From positions 1 through 64,000 of the forward strand of contig JAFZWM010000003.1 of assembly GCA_017617315.1 (NCBI GenBank): 64,000 nucleotides of DNA, given 5' to 3'. A program made the position numbers and the translations under genes. Each line of letters begins with the position of its first letter. The first letter of the stretch is position 1. Source of the DNA: Bacteroidaceae bacterium. Its GTDB lineage: Bacteria; Bacteroidota; Bacteroidia; Bacteroidales; Bacteroidaceae. The notes beneath the pieces are model-generated. The model ran no database searches, was not told where the DNA came from, and was given only the letters and a program-made list of their open reading frames with translations. Shown in pieces: positions 6,135 to 14,299 of this stretch.

Positions 6135-7910
6135 TCAAAAGCGGATGCAGCCCTTTGTCTGGACCTCGGTCATGACACGAAGGAAGTTTCCGCCCCATAT
6201 TTTTCGAATATCTTCTTCACTGTATCTTTCTTTTAACAGAAGACGAGTGAAATTTATCAGTTCGCTTGCCGATGCGCATCCCGGCACTCCGCCATCGCCA
6301 TCGAAATCCGTTCCGATGCCCACATGGTCAATTCCCATTATTTCGACGGCTCTGTTAAGATGCTCTATCGCATCGAGAATCGTTGCCTTGCCATCGGTAC
6401 GAAGGAAGCCGTTGTATAGTGTAACCTGCATCACTCCGCCCTTCTGAGCGAGTTTTCGCATCTGGTCGTCGGTTATGTTTCGAGGATGATTGCACAATGC
6501 GCGACTGTTTGAATGTGAGCAGACAATAGGCGTAGAACTGATGTCGAGAGCATCATAGAAGCTCTTCTCGCCCCCATGCGAAAGGTCAACCATCATACCA
6601 ACACGATTCATCTCCCTGATTACCTTCTCGCCAAAATCGCTAACGCCGTTATGCTCGTTTGCGCCCTTTGCCGAGTCGCAGATGTCATTGTCGCCGTTGT
6701 GGCAGAGCGTCATATAAACCACGCCACGCTTTCTGAAAGCCTCTACGTTGGCGATATCCTTTCCTACGGCATATCCGTTTTCGATACCCATCATAATCGC
6801 CTTTCTGCCCTCGCTTTTAAGGCGATACAAATCGGCTGGTGAATAAGCTATTCCGACCGCCGAACTGTTGGCAGCCACCATAGCCTCGATTTCCGAAAGA
6901 ATACCGTTAGCCTTTTCCGTTGCAGCAAGTAGGGATTTGTCGTCGCGTTCGAGCTGCTTGAGATAGGCAACCATTATCGTGGCATCGAGCCTGCCTTCGC
7001 GCATCTTGTGCAAGTCGACAAGAATCTTAGGGTCGCGACAATCGAAATGAATGTCTTGGTCGAAGAACATCGGCGTATCGCAATGCGAATCGAGCGACAA
7101 AACCTTGTCGTGAACCGCCTTAGCCTTCATGAACGATGCCGATTCGCCTACAAGCCACTCGAAAAGCGGCATCATGCTGTCGTCATTTCTCAAGGCAAAA
7201 CATTCGGGATGCCACTGAACGCCGATTATCGACTTATTTTCTGACGATTCTACGGCCTCGATAACGCCATCGGGACTCGTTGCCGATACCCGAAGATGAG
7301 GCCCTGCATTCCTAACCGCCTGATGATGGAATGAATTGACGAACAATCTGTCGGCACCGAAAATCGAAGCCAGAACGCTGTCTTTTTCCACATTAACGCT
7401 ATGCGATGCAATGCTTCGGTCAAGATCTTGCGAATGTTTCAGATGCACGCCATCCTGCTGCGAATAGATGTCCTGATAGACTTCGCCACCAAGAGCCACG
7501 GCAATCATCTGAATGCCACGGCAGATGCCAAGCATCGGAATCTGCCGATCGAAAGCCAAGCGGGCAAGAAAGAGTTCCTGCTCATCGCGCATGAAGTTTA
7601 TGGAATGAAGCTCACGGACTGGCTCCTCGCCCACGAACAGCGGATTAAGGTCGCCGCCACCCGAAAACAGGAGTCCGTCAACGCGGTCGAGAACCTCAAG
7701 CATCGCCTCCTTGTCGGTAAACGGAGGAATAATGAGCGGCGTTCCGCCTGCCTTAAGTACAGACTGATAGTAGCCCTCGGCAATGGTGCAACTGGCATCG
7801 CTGTAATTGCCCGTTATTCCGATTATAGGTTGCTTTCCGTGGCTTGGGCACTGCGAATGAAAGATTTCATCGCATGCCCCCTTCCAGTCGAACGAATTCA
7901 TTGCCATCAA
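6135..7910 (-). CDS. Fusion of class I GATase-like gamma-glutamyl hydrolase (C26) and membrane dipeptidase (M19)
   Basis: Two complete hydrolases in one 591-residue chain with no signal peptide. Residues about 27-255 are a PuuD/C26-like domain with the nucleophile elbow GIC130RG and the His234-Glu236 pair in VQWHPE. Residues about 268-591 are an M19 (renal dipeptidase) domain with the metal and active-site set His276/Asp278 (DSHCD), Glu377 (MGIENG), His445 (DLSHGG), His466 (CSHSNS) and Asp535 (GTDFDGD). C26 enzymes cut gamma-glutamyl bonds and M19 enzymes cut dipeptides such as Cys-Gly, so the chain could take glutathione to its amino acids; this is inference. Its start overlaps the end of the Lrp-type gene by 4 bases. 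Confidence 0.88.
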   Translation of the reverse strand: MMAMNSFDWKGACDEIFHSQCPSHGKQPIIGITGNYSDASCTIAEGYYQSVLKAGGTPLIIPPFTDKEAMLEVLDRVDGLLFSGGGDLNPLFVGEEPVRELHSINFMRDEQELFLARLAFDRQIPMLGICRGIQMIAVALGGEVYQDIYSQQDGVHLKHSQDLDRSIASHSVNVEKDSVLASIFGADRLFVNSFHHQAVRNAGPHLRVSATSPDGVIEAVESSENKSIIGVQWHPECFALRNDDSMMPLFEWLVGESASFMKAKAVHDKVLSLDSHCDTPMFFDQDIHFDCRDPKILVDLHKMREGRLDATIMVAYLKQLERDDKSLLAATEKANGILSEIEAMVAANSSAVGIAYSPADLYRLKSEGRKAIMMGIENGYAVGKDIANVEAFRKRGVVYMTLCHNGDNDICDSAKGANEHNGVSDFGEKVIREMNRVGMMVDLSHGGEKSFYDALDISSTPIVCSHSNSRALCNHPRNITDDQMRKLAQKGGVMQVTLYNGFLRTDGKATILDAIEHLNRAVEIMGIDHVGIGTDFDGDGGVPGCASASELINFTRLLLKERYSEEDIRKIWGGNFLRVMTEVQTKGCIRF

Positions 7911-8392
7911 GCCTCTTCCTGCTCCTCTGATTTGTTAGCCTGAATTGGAATTTCCTTCTTTATGCTCTGCTCAAGCGAGATAAGAGTCTCGGTTGACACA
8001 ACGCCCGGAATTTCCTGAAGCTGGTTATTGAGCAAGTCCATCAGATGCTCGTTGTCGCGGGCATAAAGCTTTGTAAGCATTGTATAAGGACCAGTTGTGA
8101 AATGGCACTCCACGATTTCAGGAATCTGATTGAGACGTTCAACCACATTCTTATACATTGAGCCTTTCTCGAGCTTGATTCCGACATAAGTACAAGTGTA
8201 GTAGCCCAGCTTCTTCGGATTAACGTTGTAGCCAGAGCCTACGATTACGCCCATGTCGAAAAGACGCTGAACGCGCTGGTGTATTGCAGCGCGCGAAACT
8301 CCACACTCCGCAGCCACATCCTTGAACGGAATTCTTGCGTTTCCTGAAATGATTTTCAGTATCTGTCTGTCCAAACTATCTATTTTCTCCAT
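7907..8392 (-). CDS. Lrp/AsnC family transcriptional regulator
   Basis: A 161-residue feast/famine regulator. Residues 1-60 are the winged helix (SLDRQILKIISGNARIPF, then GVSRAAIHQRVQRL), and residues about 65-145 are the RAM ligand-binding domain with GPYTMLTKLYARDNEHL. A short acidic tail ends in EEQEEA. It heads a five-gene operon and overlaps the next gene by 4 bases (ATGA), so it probably controls its own operon in response to an amino acid. The neighbouring peptide-hydrolysing and sulfur genes suggest an amino-acid effector, but which one cannot be told. Confidence 0.92.
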   Translation of the reverse strand: MEKIDSLDRQILKIISGNARIPFKDVAAECGVSRAAIHQRVQRLFDMGVIVGSGYNVNPKKLGYYTCTYVGIKLEKGSMYKNVVERLNQIPEIVECHFTTGPYTMLTKLYARDNEHLMDLLNNQLQEIPGVVSTETLISLEQSIKKEIPIQANKSEEQEEA

Positions 8393-8417
8393 AATAAAAA
8401 AATTATCAATTTGTAAG

Positions 8418-8425
8418 CAAATATA
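8418..8425 (-). promoter_or_regulatory. Promoter -7 box of the Lrp-type operon
   Basis: TATATTTG on the minus strand, 25 bases before the start codon at 8392. It would drive the five-gene run down to 3602. Confidence 0.65.
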
Positions 8426-8474
8426 AAAAATATTTTTAACTTCATCAAGTTATGCCAGAAAAATGCAACAAAAA

Positions 8475-8500
8475 AAGCGCTACAAATGTATGTAGCGCTT
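8475..8500 (-). terminator. Terminator of the FKBP operon
   Basis: A perfect 10-bp stem, aagcgctaca and tgtagcgctt with a 6-base loop, is followed on the minus strand by seven T. It ends transcription of the three FKBP genes just before the Lrp promoter. Confidence 0.9.
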
Positions 8501-8531
8501 CCTTTATTGTTATTTCGATATTTTTTGCCGA

Positions 8532-9458
8532 CTATTTTCTGGGACGATGAGCACCGTGCTCAGGTTTTTCGACAATATCGAGCAATTCGACAGTAAAAAT
8601 CAGCGTTGAGTAAGCAGGAATCTGTCCAGCAGCTCTTGAGCCGTAAGCCAAATCCTCTGGGATGTACAACTCCCACTTTGAGCCTACAGGCATGAGTTTC
8701 AGAGCCTCTGTCCAGCCCTTGATAACCTGAGTTACGCCGAACTCTGCTGGCTCGTTACGCTTGTATGAGCTGTCGAAAACAGTTCCGTCGAGCAGCTTGC
8801 CTTCGTAATTAACCTTTACATAGCTTGTGTCTACAGGAATCTGTCCATTGCCCTTTGTTATGACTTTGTACTGAAGTCCGCTTGGCAGAGTAACAACACC
8901 CTTTTTCTTCTTGTTTGCAGAAAGGAATGCGTTGCCGACAGCCTTAGCCTCGATTTCCTTCTTCTTGTTAAGGCTGTCTACGCCGTTTTTCAGATACATC
9001 TGAGCTTCCTTTGTTGAGAAGTTTGTCTTGCCCAGAACGGCATCTTTGAAGCCTGCAATCACATTCTCGGGAGAAACCGTGTAAGCGCTGTCGCCATCAA
9101 GCTGAGACTTGTTGAAGTTGAAAATCATGTCCATCAACTGCGGAGCAATATTCAAGCCTGCATTGTATGCAACTTTCTCCTTGTCGTCGACATTCTTGAA
9201 ATAATCCTCCAAGCCACGAACAAACTCGTTCATGCAAGATGCGGTATCAACATTCAGTTTCTGAACAAGGAAAGGCTTCAAGCCCTGTGAGTTTGCAACT
9301 CCGAGAGCATAGCCCAGCGAATCGATGCTGGCGAGCTTCACTTCTCTTACGGCAACCTCGGTCTTTGCCTCTTTCTTGTTCTTCTTGCCTTTCTGCGCAA
9401 AAGCGAATGTGCTGCACAGAAGAGCAATCAGTATAACGCTATAACGAACAGATTTCAT
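8532..9458 (-). CDS. FKBP-type peptidyl-prolyl isomerase, secreted
   Basis: A 308-residue Mip/FkpA-like protein. A signal peptide ends in STFAFA with Gln22 next, so it is probably periplasmic rather than a lipoprotein. Residues about 45-180 are the helical dimerisation region. The C-terminal FKBP domain (about 200-300) has VKVNYEGKLLDGTVFDSSY, VIKGWTEALKLMPVGSKW and IPEDLAYGSRAAGQIP. It helps fold exported proteins by prolyl isomerisation. Its start overlaps the previous gene's stop by one base (TAATG), showing tight coupling. It is the third gene of a three-paralogue operon. Confidence 0.93.
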   Translation of the reverse strand: MKSVRYSVILIALLCSTFAFAQKGKKNKKEAKTEVAVREVKLASIDSLGYALGVANSQGLKPFLVQKLNVDTASCMNEFVRGLEDYFKNVDDKEKVAYNAGLNIAPQLMDMIFNFNKSQLDGDSAYTVSPENVIAGFKDAVLGKTNFSTKEAQMYLKNGVDSLNKKKEIEAKAVGNAFLSANKKKKGVVTLPSGLQYKVITKGNGQIPVDTSYVKVNYEGKLLDGTVFDSSYKRNEPAEFGVTQVIKGWTEALKLMPVGSKWELYIPEDLAYGSRAAGQIPAYSTLIFTVELLDIVEKPEHGAHRPRK

Positions 9459-10339
9459 TATTTGTTATCCTCCTTCTCGATACCAACAAGTTCAACCTCA
9501 AATACAAGAGTTGAGAATGGCTTAATCTGACCAGCCTCACGCTCTCCGTAAGCAAGTTCCTGTGGTATGTAAAGCTTCCACTTTGAGCCGACAGGCATAA
9601 GCTGAAGAGCCTCTGTCCAACCCTTGATAACCTGATTTACACGGAACTTGGCTGGCTCGTTGCGCTTGAATGAGCTGTCGAACTCTGTTCCGTCGATAAG
9701 AGTACCGCGGTAGTTAACCTTTACCATGCTGTTCTCAGATGGCTTCTCGCCCTTACCCTCTGTGATAACCTCGTACTGCAAACCGCTTGGAAGAACCTTT
9801 ACCTTTGCGTTCTTCTTGTTGTTTGCAAGAAAGTCCTCGTTCTTCTTCTTGTAGTCGCCATACTGCTTCTCCATAGAAGCCTTCTTGATAGCCTCCATCT
9901 TGGTGCGAGTAACCTCCTGAGCCTGCTCAACACTCATCTGGCCGCCCTTGCCTGTTGCACCGGCAATGAAACCAGCCATGAAGTTCTTCATGCTGATAGT
10001 CTGAGTTGAATCCTCGCCGAAGAGCTCGCGGTTGATGCCCTGCTTCATTTGGCCGCCAATCTGCTGACCGATTGTAACACCTGCGTAGTATGCAGCCTTC
10101 TTCTTGTCGTCGCCAGCCGAAGCGCCCTCGGTCAAACCCTTGATAAACTCGTCCATATAAGTAGTATCAACGCCTACGCGCTGTACAAGATAATCCTTAA
10201 GTCCCTGAGTCTGTGCCATACCGATAGCGTAGCTCAGTGTGTCGAGATCTGATGACATATCTGCCTTTGGGGCACTGTTAGTACATGATGCAGCAAAGCC
10301 TGCCAATGCCACCATGCCAATTACAATTGATTTTTTCAT
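9458..10339 (-). CDS. FKBP-type peptidyl-prolyl isomerase, lipoprotein
   Basis: A 293-residue paralogue of its neighbours, with a lipobox at LAGFAASC (Cys19), so it is membrane-anchored in the periplasm or outer membrane. The N-terminal helical part contains LSYAIGMAQTQGLKDYLV. The FKBP domain contains VKVNYRGTLIDGTEFDSSF, VIKGWTEALQLMPVGSKW and IPQELAYGEREAGQI. It lies 41 bases downstream of the cytoplasmic FKBP and overlaps the following one by a base. The three differ mainly in targeting: no signal, lipoprotein, and soluble secreted. Confidence 0.94.
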   Translation of the reverse strand: MKKSIVIGMVALAGFAASCTNSAPKADMSSDLDTLSYAIGMAQTQGLKDYLVQRVGVDTTYMDEFIKGLTEGASAGDDKKKAAYYAGVTIGQQIGGQMKQGINRELFGEDSTQTISMKNFMAGFIAGATGKGGQMSVEQAQEVTRTKMEAIKKASMEKQYGDYKKKNEDFLANNKKNAKVKVLPSGLQYEVITEGKGEKPSENSMVKVNYRGTLIDGTEFDSSFKRNEPAKFRVNQVIKGWTEALQLMPVGSKWKLYIPQELAYGEREAGQIKPFSTLVFEVELVGIEKEDNK

Positions 10340-10380
10340 GTTTTTGATTTATTAAAAAGTTATTTGAATTCAGAATAAAA

Positions 10381-10905
10381 TTAAAGAACCTCGATAAGCT
10401 CTACATCGAAGATAAGCGCGCTGTATGGAGGAATTGAGCCTCCGGCACCCTGAGCGCCATAGCCAAGCTCGTAAGGGATGAAGAAACGGTACTTTGCGCC
10501 CTCCTTCATAAGCTGCACGCCCTCGGTCCAGCCCTTGATAACCTGATTCAGGCCGAATGTTGCAGGAGCGTTGCGCTTGTACGAGCTGTCAAACTCTGTT
10601 CCGTCGATAAGAGTGCCAGCATAGTGGCACTTAACCTGACTCGTTGCGCCCGGATTCTTTCCGGTTCCCTCTTTCAAAACCATATACTGCAAGCCGCTTG
10701 GCAATACGATAACGCCTTCTTTCTTTGCGTTTGCTTCAAGAAAAGCCTTGCCCTCGGCCTCTGCCTTCTTTGCTTTCTCGGCAGCACCCTCTACAGCGTC
10801 CTTTATTCCCTTCAGGAAATCGTCCAAACTTGGAAGGTCTGCAATGCCCATTCCTACTAATTGCTGACCAATGTTAAGGCCTGCAGAGTAACTCTGTTGA
10901 TCCAT
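10381..10905 (-). CDS. FKBP-type peptidyl-prolyl isomerase, cytoplasmic
   Basis: A 174-residue FKBP without signal peptide. Residues 1-65 are a shortened version of the helical N-terminal region of its two neighbours (SYSAGLNIGQQLVGMGI), and residues about 75-174 are the FKBP domain (VKCHYAGTLIDGTEFDSSY, VIKGWTEGVQLMKEGAKY, IPYELGYGAQGAGGSIPP). It is first in the operon, with the promoter at 10948. A cytoplasmic location is inferred from the missing signal; no alternative upstream start giving one is visible. Confidence 0.93.
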   Translation of the reverse strand: MDQQSYSAGLNIGQQLVGMGIADLPSLDDFLKGIKDAVEGAAEKAKKAEAEGKAFLEANAKKEGVIVLPSGLQYMVLKEGTGKNPGATSQVKCHYAGTLIDGTEFDSSYKRNAPATFGLNQVIKGWTEGVQLMKEGAKYRFFIPYELGYGAQGAGGSIPPYSALIFDVELIEVL

Positions 10906-10947
10906 TATGAATATTTTATTTGTTATTACTTAATTCTTTAAAGCATG

Positions 10948-10955
10948 CAAATTTA
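10948..10955 (-). promoter_or_regulatory. Promoter -7 box of the FKBP operon
   Basis: TAAATTTG on the minus strand, 42 bases before the start codon at 10905. Confidence 0.6.
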
Positions 10956-10999
10956 CGTTTTTATTTGAATGTAGTAAGATTGTTTGCTCTTTTTTTTAG

Positions 11000-11007
11000 T
11001 ATTTTTG
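11000..11007 (+). promoter_or_regulatory. Promoter -7 box of the sirtuin gene
   Basis: TATTTTTG, 30 bases before the ATG at 11038. It excludes the earlier in-frame start at 10984. Confidence 0.65.
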
Positions 11008-11037
11008 CATTATTATGCTAATTTTAACTTATTTATC

Positions 11038-11739
11038 ATGAAAAAAATCGTTGTACTAACAGGAGCCGGAATGTCGGCCGAAAGCGGCATAAGCACATTT
11101 CGCGATTCGGGCGGATTATGGGAACAGTATGATGTCATGCAGGTGGCATCAATCGAGGGCTATATTGCCAATCCGGCACTCGTAACACAGTTTTATAACG
11201 AACGGCGCAAACAGCTCTTCGATGTTGAGCCGTGCCGAGGTCATGAGCTATTAGCAGAACTCGAAAAAAACTACGACGTTACAATCATCACACAAAACGT
11301 TGACAATCTGCACGAAAGAGCAGGAAGCAAGCACATAATCCATCTTCATGGCGAACTGATGAAGGTTACTTCTTCCAAATCGCCAAACAATCCGCGATTC
11401 ATCAAGGAACTGACCAAAGACAATCTCGAAGTAAAGATTGGCGACCTTTGCGAAGATGGCTCTCAGGTGCGTCCGTTCATCGTGTGGTTTGGCGAGCAGG
11501 TTCCGATGATGGAAGAAGCAATAAACTACGCCGAGAAAGCCGATATTTTCTTGATAATCGGAACATCGCTTAATGTTTATCCAGCTGCCGGACTGATAAA
11601 CTACGTTCCGCGTTCGGCAAAGGTTTATCTTATTGACCCAAAGGCGGTTTCGATACCCGGCTCGCACGATGTGAAGATTATTGCCAAAGGCGCATCGGAA
11701 GGTGTTAAGGAATTTATCGACGATATCAAGAATCTATAG
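11038..11739 (+). CDS. Sir2-family NAD-dependent protein deacylase
   Basis: A 233-residue sirtuin that removes acyl groups from lysine using NAD. Seen are GAGMSAESGISTFRD (NAD binding), TQNVDNLHERAG and HLHGELM with the catalytic His, and IIGTSLNVYPAAGL. QFYNERR carries the Tyr-x-x-Arg pair that marks CobB/SIRT5-type desuccinylases. The four zinc-binding cysteines of most sirtuins are absent: only one Cys (GDLCEDGSQ) lies in that segment. The start at 11038 is chosen because the promoter lies just upstream. It is a single gene, convergent with the Nudix gene across a shared terminator. Confidence 0.93.
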   Translation: MKKIVVLTGAGMSAESGISTFRDSGGLWEQYDVMQVASIEGYIANPALVTQFYNERRKQLFDVEPCRGHELLAELEKNYDVTIITQNVDNLHERAGSKHIIHLHGELMKVTSSKSPNNPRFIKELTKDNLEVKIGDLCEDGSQVRPFIVWFGEQVPMMEEAINYAEKADIFLIIGTSLNVYPAAGLINYVPRSAKVYLIDPKAVSIPGSHDVKIIAKGASEGVKEFIDDIKNL

Positions 11740-11747
11740 ATAAAAAG

Positions 11748-11780
11748 AAAGGGGAATACGCGAAACCTGTATTCTCCTTT
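11748..11780. terminator. Bidirectional terminator between sirtuin and Nudix genes
   Basis: A 12-bp stem (aaaggggaatac and gtattctccttt, one G-T pair) with a 9-base loop and T-rich tails on both strands. It serves both convergent genes. Confidence 0.8.
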
Positions 11781-11787
11781 TATTTTT

Positions 11788-12309
11788 TCAGATACATTTT
11801 TCTTTCAAGAAGCGCTCAACGCCTTGACTTATCGACTCAAGTCCGAAATCCGCAGGATTTACCTCGCTTAGCGGAATCCATCTGTAATTGGCAACATCAT
11901 CCATCGGACGGATTTCAGAAGAAATGTCTACCGTACACTCAAAGAACATGTCGAGCGTATGGACGGTGAATCCGCTGTAAACGTATCGGTTTGAATTCGA
12001 GAAAATATATTTCTTCGACTTGATTGCCAGACCGAGTTCCTCCTTTATCTCGCGCTCAACGCCCTGTTCTGCCGTTTCGTAGCAGTCAACAAAGCCTCCG
12101 GGAAGGTCGAACGTGCCTTTTGCCGGCTCTTTGGCGCGCTCTACCACGAGCAGCTTGCCATCGTCGACAATGAAGGCTGCCGTTGATGCCGCCGGATTGA
12201 GATAAAGCACAAATCCGCAGGCCTCGCAACGCTTCGACTTGAAGTCGTTGTCAACGAAATGTCCTCCGCATTGCGGACAGAACTTGAATTTATGCAGCGG
12301 ATGTTCCAT
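11788..12309 (-). CDS. Nudix hydrolase with N-terminal zinc ribbon
   Basis: A 173-residue enzyme that cleaves a nucleoside-diphosphate-linked substrate. Residues about 10-33 form a zinc ribbon (CPQCG and CEACG). The Nudix box is GGFVDCYETAEQGVEREI followed by KEELGL, with all REUXEE residues present. The zinc ribbon recalls NudC (NADH pyrophosphatase), but the protein is shorter and the substrate cannot be named. It is the last gene of the ftsX operon and overlaps the thioesterase stop by one base. Confidence 0.88.
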   Translation of the reverse strand: MEHPLHKFKFCPQCGGHFVDNDFKSKRCEACGFVLYLNPAASTAAFIVDDGKLLVVERAKEPAKGTFDLPGGFVDCYETAEQGVEREIKEELGLAIKSKKYIFSNSNRYVYSGFTVHTLDMFFECTVDISSEIRPMDDVANYRWIPLSEVNPADFGLESISQGVERFLKEKCI

Positions 12310-12716
12310 TATTCAGAAACGAAAGGAGCAAAAACTCTCGAGAACTCTTCACATTCTGACAAACGTCCGTTTACAAGCGTAACGGTATCGACCTGCGCCT
12401 TTATAACAAGTTTATTGTCGGAAGCACGATAGATGTCCTGGAAGAAAACATAGCGAAGTCCTTCCTTCTTCAGATAAAGCTTTGACACGAAATCGTCGTC
12501 GCTCTTCAGCGGAGTCTTGAACTGAATATTGATGCGCGCAACCACGGCATCGATTCCGCGAGTGTGCATCTCTACAAAGTTTACGCCAAGGCTCAGCAGA
12601 AACTGGTGACGCGTGTGCTCAAGATAATGCTGATAGTTGGCATTATTCACTATTCCCTGAATGTCGCACTCATAGTCGCGAACCTTCATCTGAAGTTCAT
12701 AAATATATTTGTCCAT
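12309..12716 (-). CDS. Acyl-CoA thioesterase, 4HBT hotdog family
   Basis: A 135-residue single hotdog-fold protein of the YbgC/4-hydroxybenzoyl-CoA thioesterase type. The family motif is YECDIQGIVNNANYQHYLE with the catalytic Asp. It would hydrolyse a cytoplasmic acyl-CoA; the acyl group is unknown. It overlaps the Nudix gene by one base and follows folK by 13 bases. Confidence 0.88.
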   Translation of the reverse strand: MDKYIYELQMKVRDYECDIQGIVNNANYQHYLEHTRHQFLLSLGVNFVEMHTRGIDAVVARINIQFKTPLKSDDDFVSKLYLKKEGLRYVFFQDIYRASDNKLVIKAQVDTVTLVNGRLSECEEFSRVFAPFVSE

Positions 12717-12729
12717 ATTTTTCGTTCTA

Positions 12730-13194
12730 TTATTTTAATTTAAACAGCAAGTTTTCAATGGTTTCTGCAAATACGGGATGTATAGCCCGAGGCGCAATCT
12801 CAGCCAAAGGTTCCATAACAAACAGACGCTCGTGCATAAGCGGATGAGGAAGCGTGAGAACATCGGTCTGCACCACCAAGTCGTCATACATTAGAATATC
12901 GATATCTATGAGTCTGTCGGAATACTGTCCGCCGACCGACTTGTGCATGCGCCCCATCTCGCGCTCAATCTGCTGCGTCTTTTCGAGAATCTGTAATGGA
13001 GAGAGCGACGTCGTGACTTTTACAGCCGAATTCAGAAACTTGTTTTCGGACTGAAAGCCCCACGGCTCAGTCTCGTAAAAAGCGGACTGGGCATCAACGT
13101 GCCCAATCCGCTTTTCGATATGCAGAATTGCCTGCTTCATAAGAGCGTATTTTTCGCCAAGATTTGTACCAAGACTGAAATATACTACACTCAT
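12730..13194 (-). CDS. folK: 2-amino-4-hydroxy-6-hydroxymethyldihydropteridine pyrophosphokinase
   Basis: HPPK transfers pyrophosphate from ATP to the pterin in folate synthesis, in the cytoplasm. The 154-residue protein has SLGTNLGEKYALMKQAI at the N-terminus, AFYETEPWGFQSENKFLNSA, and the signature DRLIDIDILMYDD with the magnesium-binding Asp pair, then LPHPLMHERLFVMEPLAEI. Length is usual. Position 15 bases after queA in the operon suggests shared transcription without a pathway link. Confidence 0.96.
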   Translation of the reverse strand: MSVVYFSLGTNLGEKYALMKQAILHIEKRIGHVDAQSAFYETEPWGFQSENKFLNSAVKVTTSLSPLQILEKTQQIEREMGRMHKSVGGQYSDRLIDIDILMYDDLVVQTDVLTLPHPLMHERLFVMEPLAEIAPRAIHPVFAETIENLLFKLK

Positions 13195-13209
13195 ATTCGC
13201 ACGGACTTT

Positions 13210-14268
13210 TTAATCTACAATAAGCATGGCGTCGCCGTAAGTGGCAAACGAATAATCGTTCTTCAGAGCCTCGTCGTAGGCGTTCATAACCACGTCGTAG
13301 CCTCCGAATGCGCAAACCATCATCAGCAATGTTGACATTGGAAGATGGAAGTTCGTAATCATTGCGTCGGCAAGCTGGAACTCGTATGGAGGGAAGATGA
13401 ACTTGTTTGTCCAGCCCTCGAACGGCTTTAGGCGACCGTCGGTGCTGACGGCTGTCTCGAATGCGCGCATAACGGTTGTACCGATGGCGCAGACCTTTCT
13501 GCCTTCCTGCTTGGCCGCATTTACGATGTTGCAGACATCATCGCCAACGAACATCTGCTCAGAATCAGTCTTATGCTTTGTAAGATCCTCAACATCAATG
13601 TCTCTGAAGTTTCCAAGACCTGCATGAAGAGTAAGGAACGCACTTTCGATGCCCTTGATTTCCATACGCTTAAGAAGCTCGCGAGAGAAGTGCAAGCCGG
13701 CTGTCGGAGCAGTAACCGCACCTTCGTTCTTTGCAAAGATGCACTGGAATCGCTCCATATCTTCCTCGTCGGCATCTCTTCTGTCCTTCAGAAAATCAGG
13801 AATCGGAGCCTCGCCAAGTGCATACAAAGCAGCCTTGAACTCGTCGTGAGGACCGTCGTAAAGGAATCGCAGCGTACGACCTCTTGATGTTGTATTGTCG
13901 ATTACCTCGGCAACCATCGAGTCGTCCTCGCCGAAGTAAAGTTTGTTTCCGATACGGATTTTTCGGGCAGGATCTACCAATACATCCCACAAGTGGAACT
14001 CCTCGTTCAGTTCGCGCAGCAAGAACACCTCGATGCGTGCGCCAGTCTTCTCCTTGTTTCCGTACAGACGGGCAGGGAACACCTTTGTATCGTTAAATAC
14101 GAATACATCTTTCTCATCAAAATAGTCGAGCACATCCTTAAAAACCTTGTGCTCAATATCACCAGTCTTCTTATGTACAACCATCAACTTACACTCATCA
14201 CGATGATAAGAAGGACGCAAAGCAATCCTTTCCTCAGGAAGCTTAAACTTGAACTGTGATAACTTCAT
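13210..14268 (-). CDS. queA: S-adenosylmethionine:tRNA ribosyltransferase-isomerase
   Basis: QueA moves the ribosyl part of SAM onto preQ1 at the wobble position of tRNA to make epoxyqueuosine. The 352-residue protein has [47 protein letters not shown], the conserved [14 protein letters not shown] and [14 protein letters not shown]. QueG, the next step, is encoded 4.4 kb away at 18698-19693. The gene sits in a conserved run with truB and uppP. Confidence 0.97.
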   Translation of the reverse strand: MKLSQFKFKLPEERIALRPSYHRDECKLMVVHKKTGDIEHKVFKDVLDYFDEKDVFVFNDTKVFPARLYGNKEKTGARIEVFLLRELNEEFHLWDVLVDPARKIRIGNKLYFGEDDSMVAEVIDNTTSRGRTLRFLYDGPHDEFKAALYALGEAPIPDFLKDRRDADEEDMERFQCIFAKNEGAVTAPTAGLHFSRELLKRMEIKGIESAFLTLHAGLGNFRDIDVEDLTKHKTDSEQMFVGDDVCNIVNAAKQEGRKVCAIGTTVMRAFETAVSTDGRLKPFEGWTNKFIFPPYEFQLADAMITNFHLPMSTLLMMVCAFGGYDVVMNAYDEALKNDYSFATYGDAMLIVD

Positions 14269-14299
14269 ATATTGAAAATTTTATTCTGTTTTACAAAAA

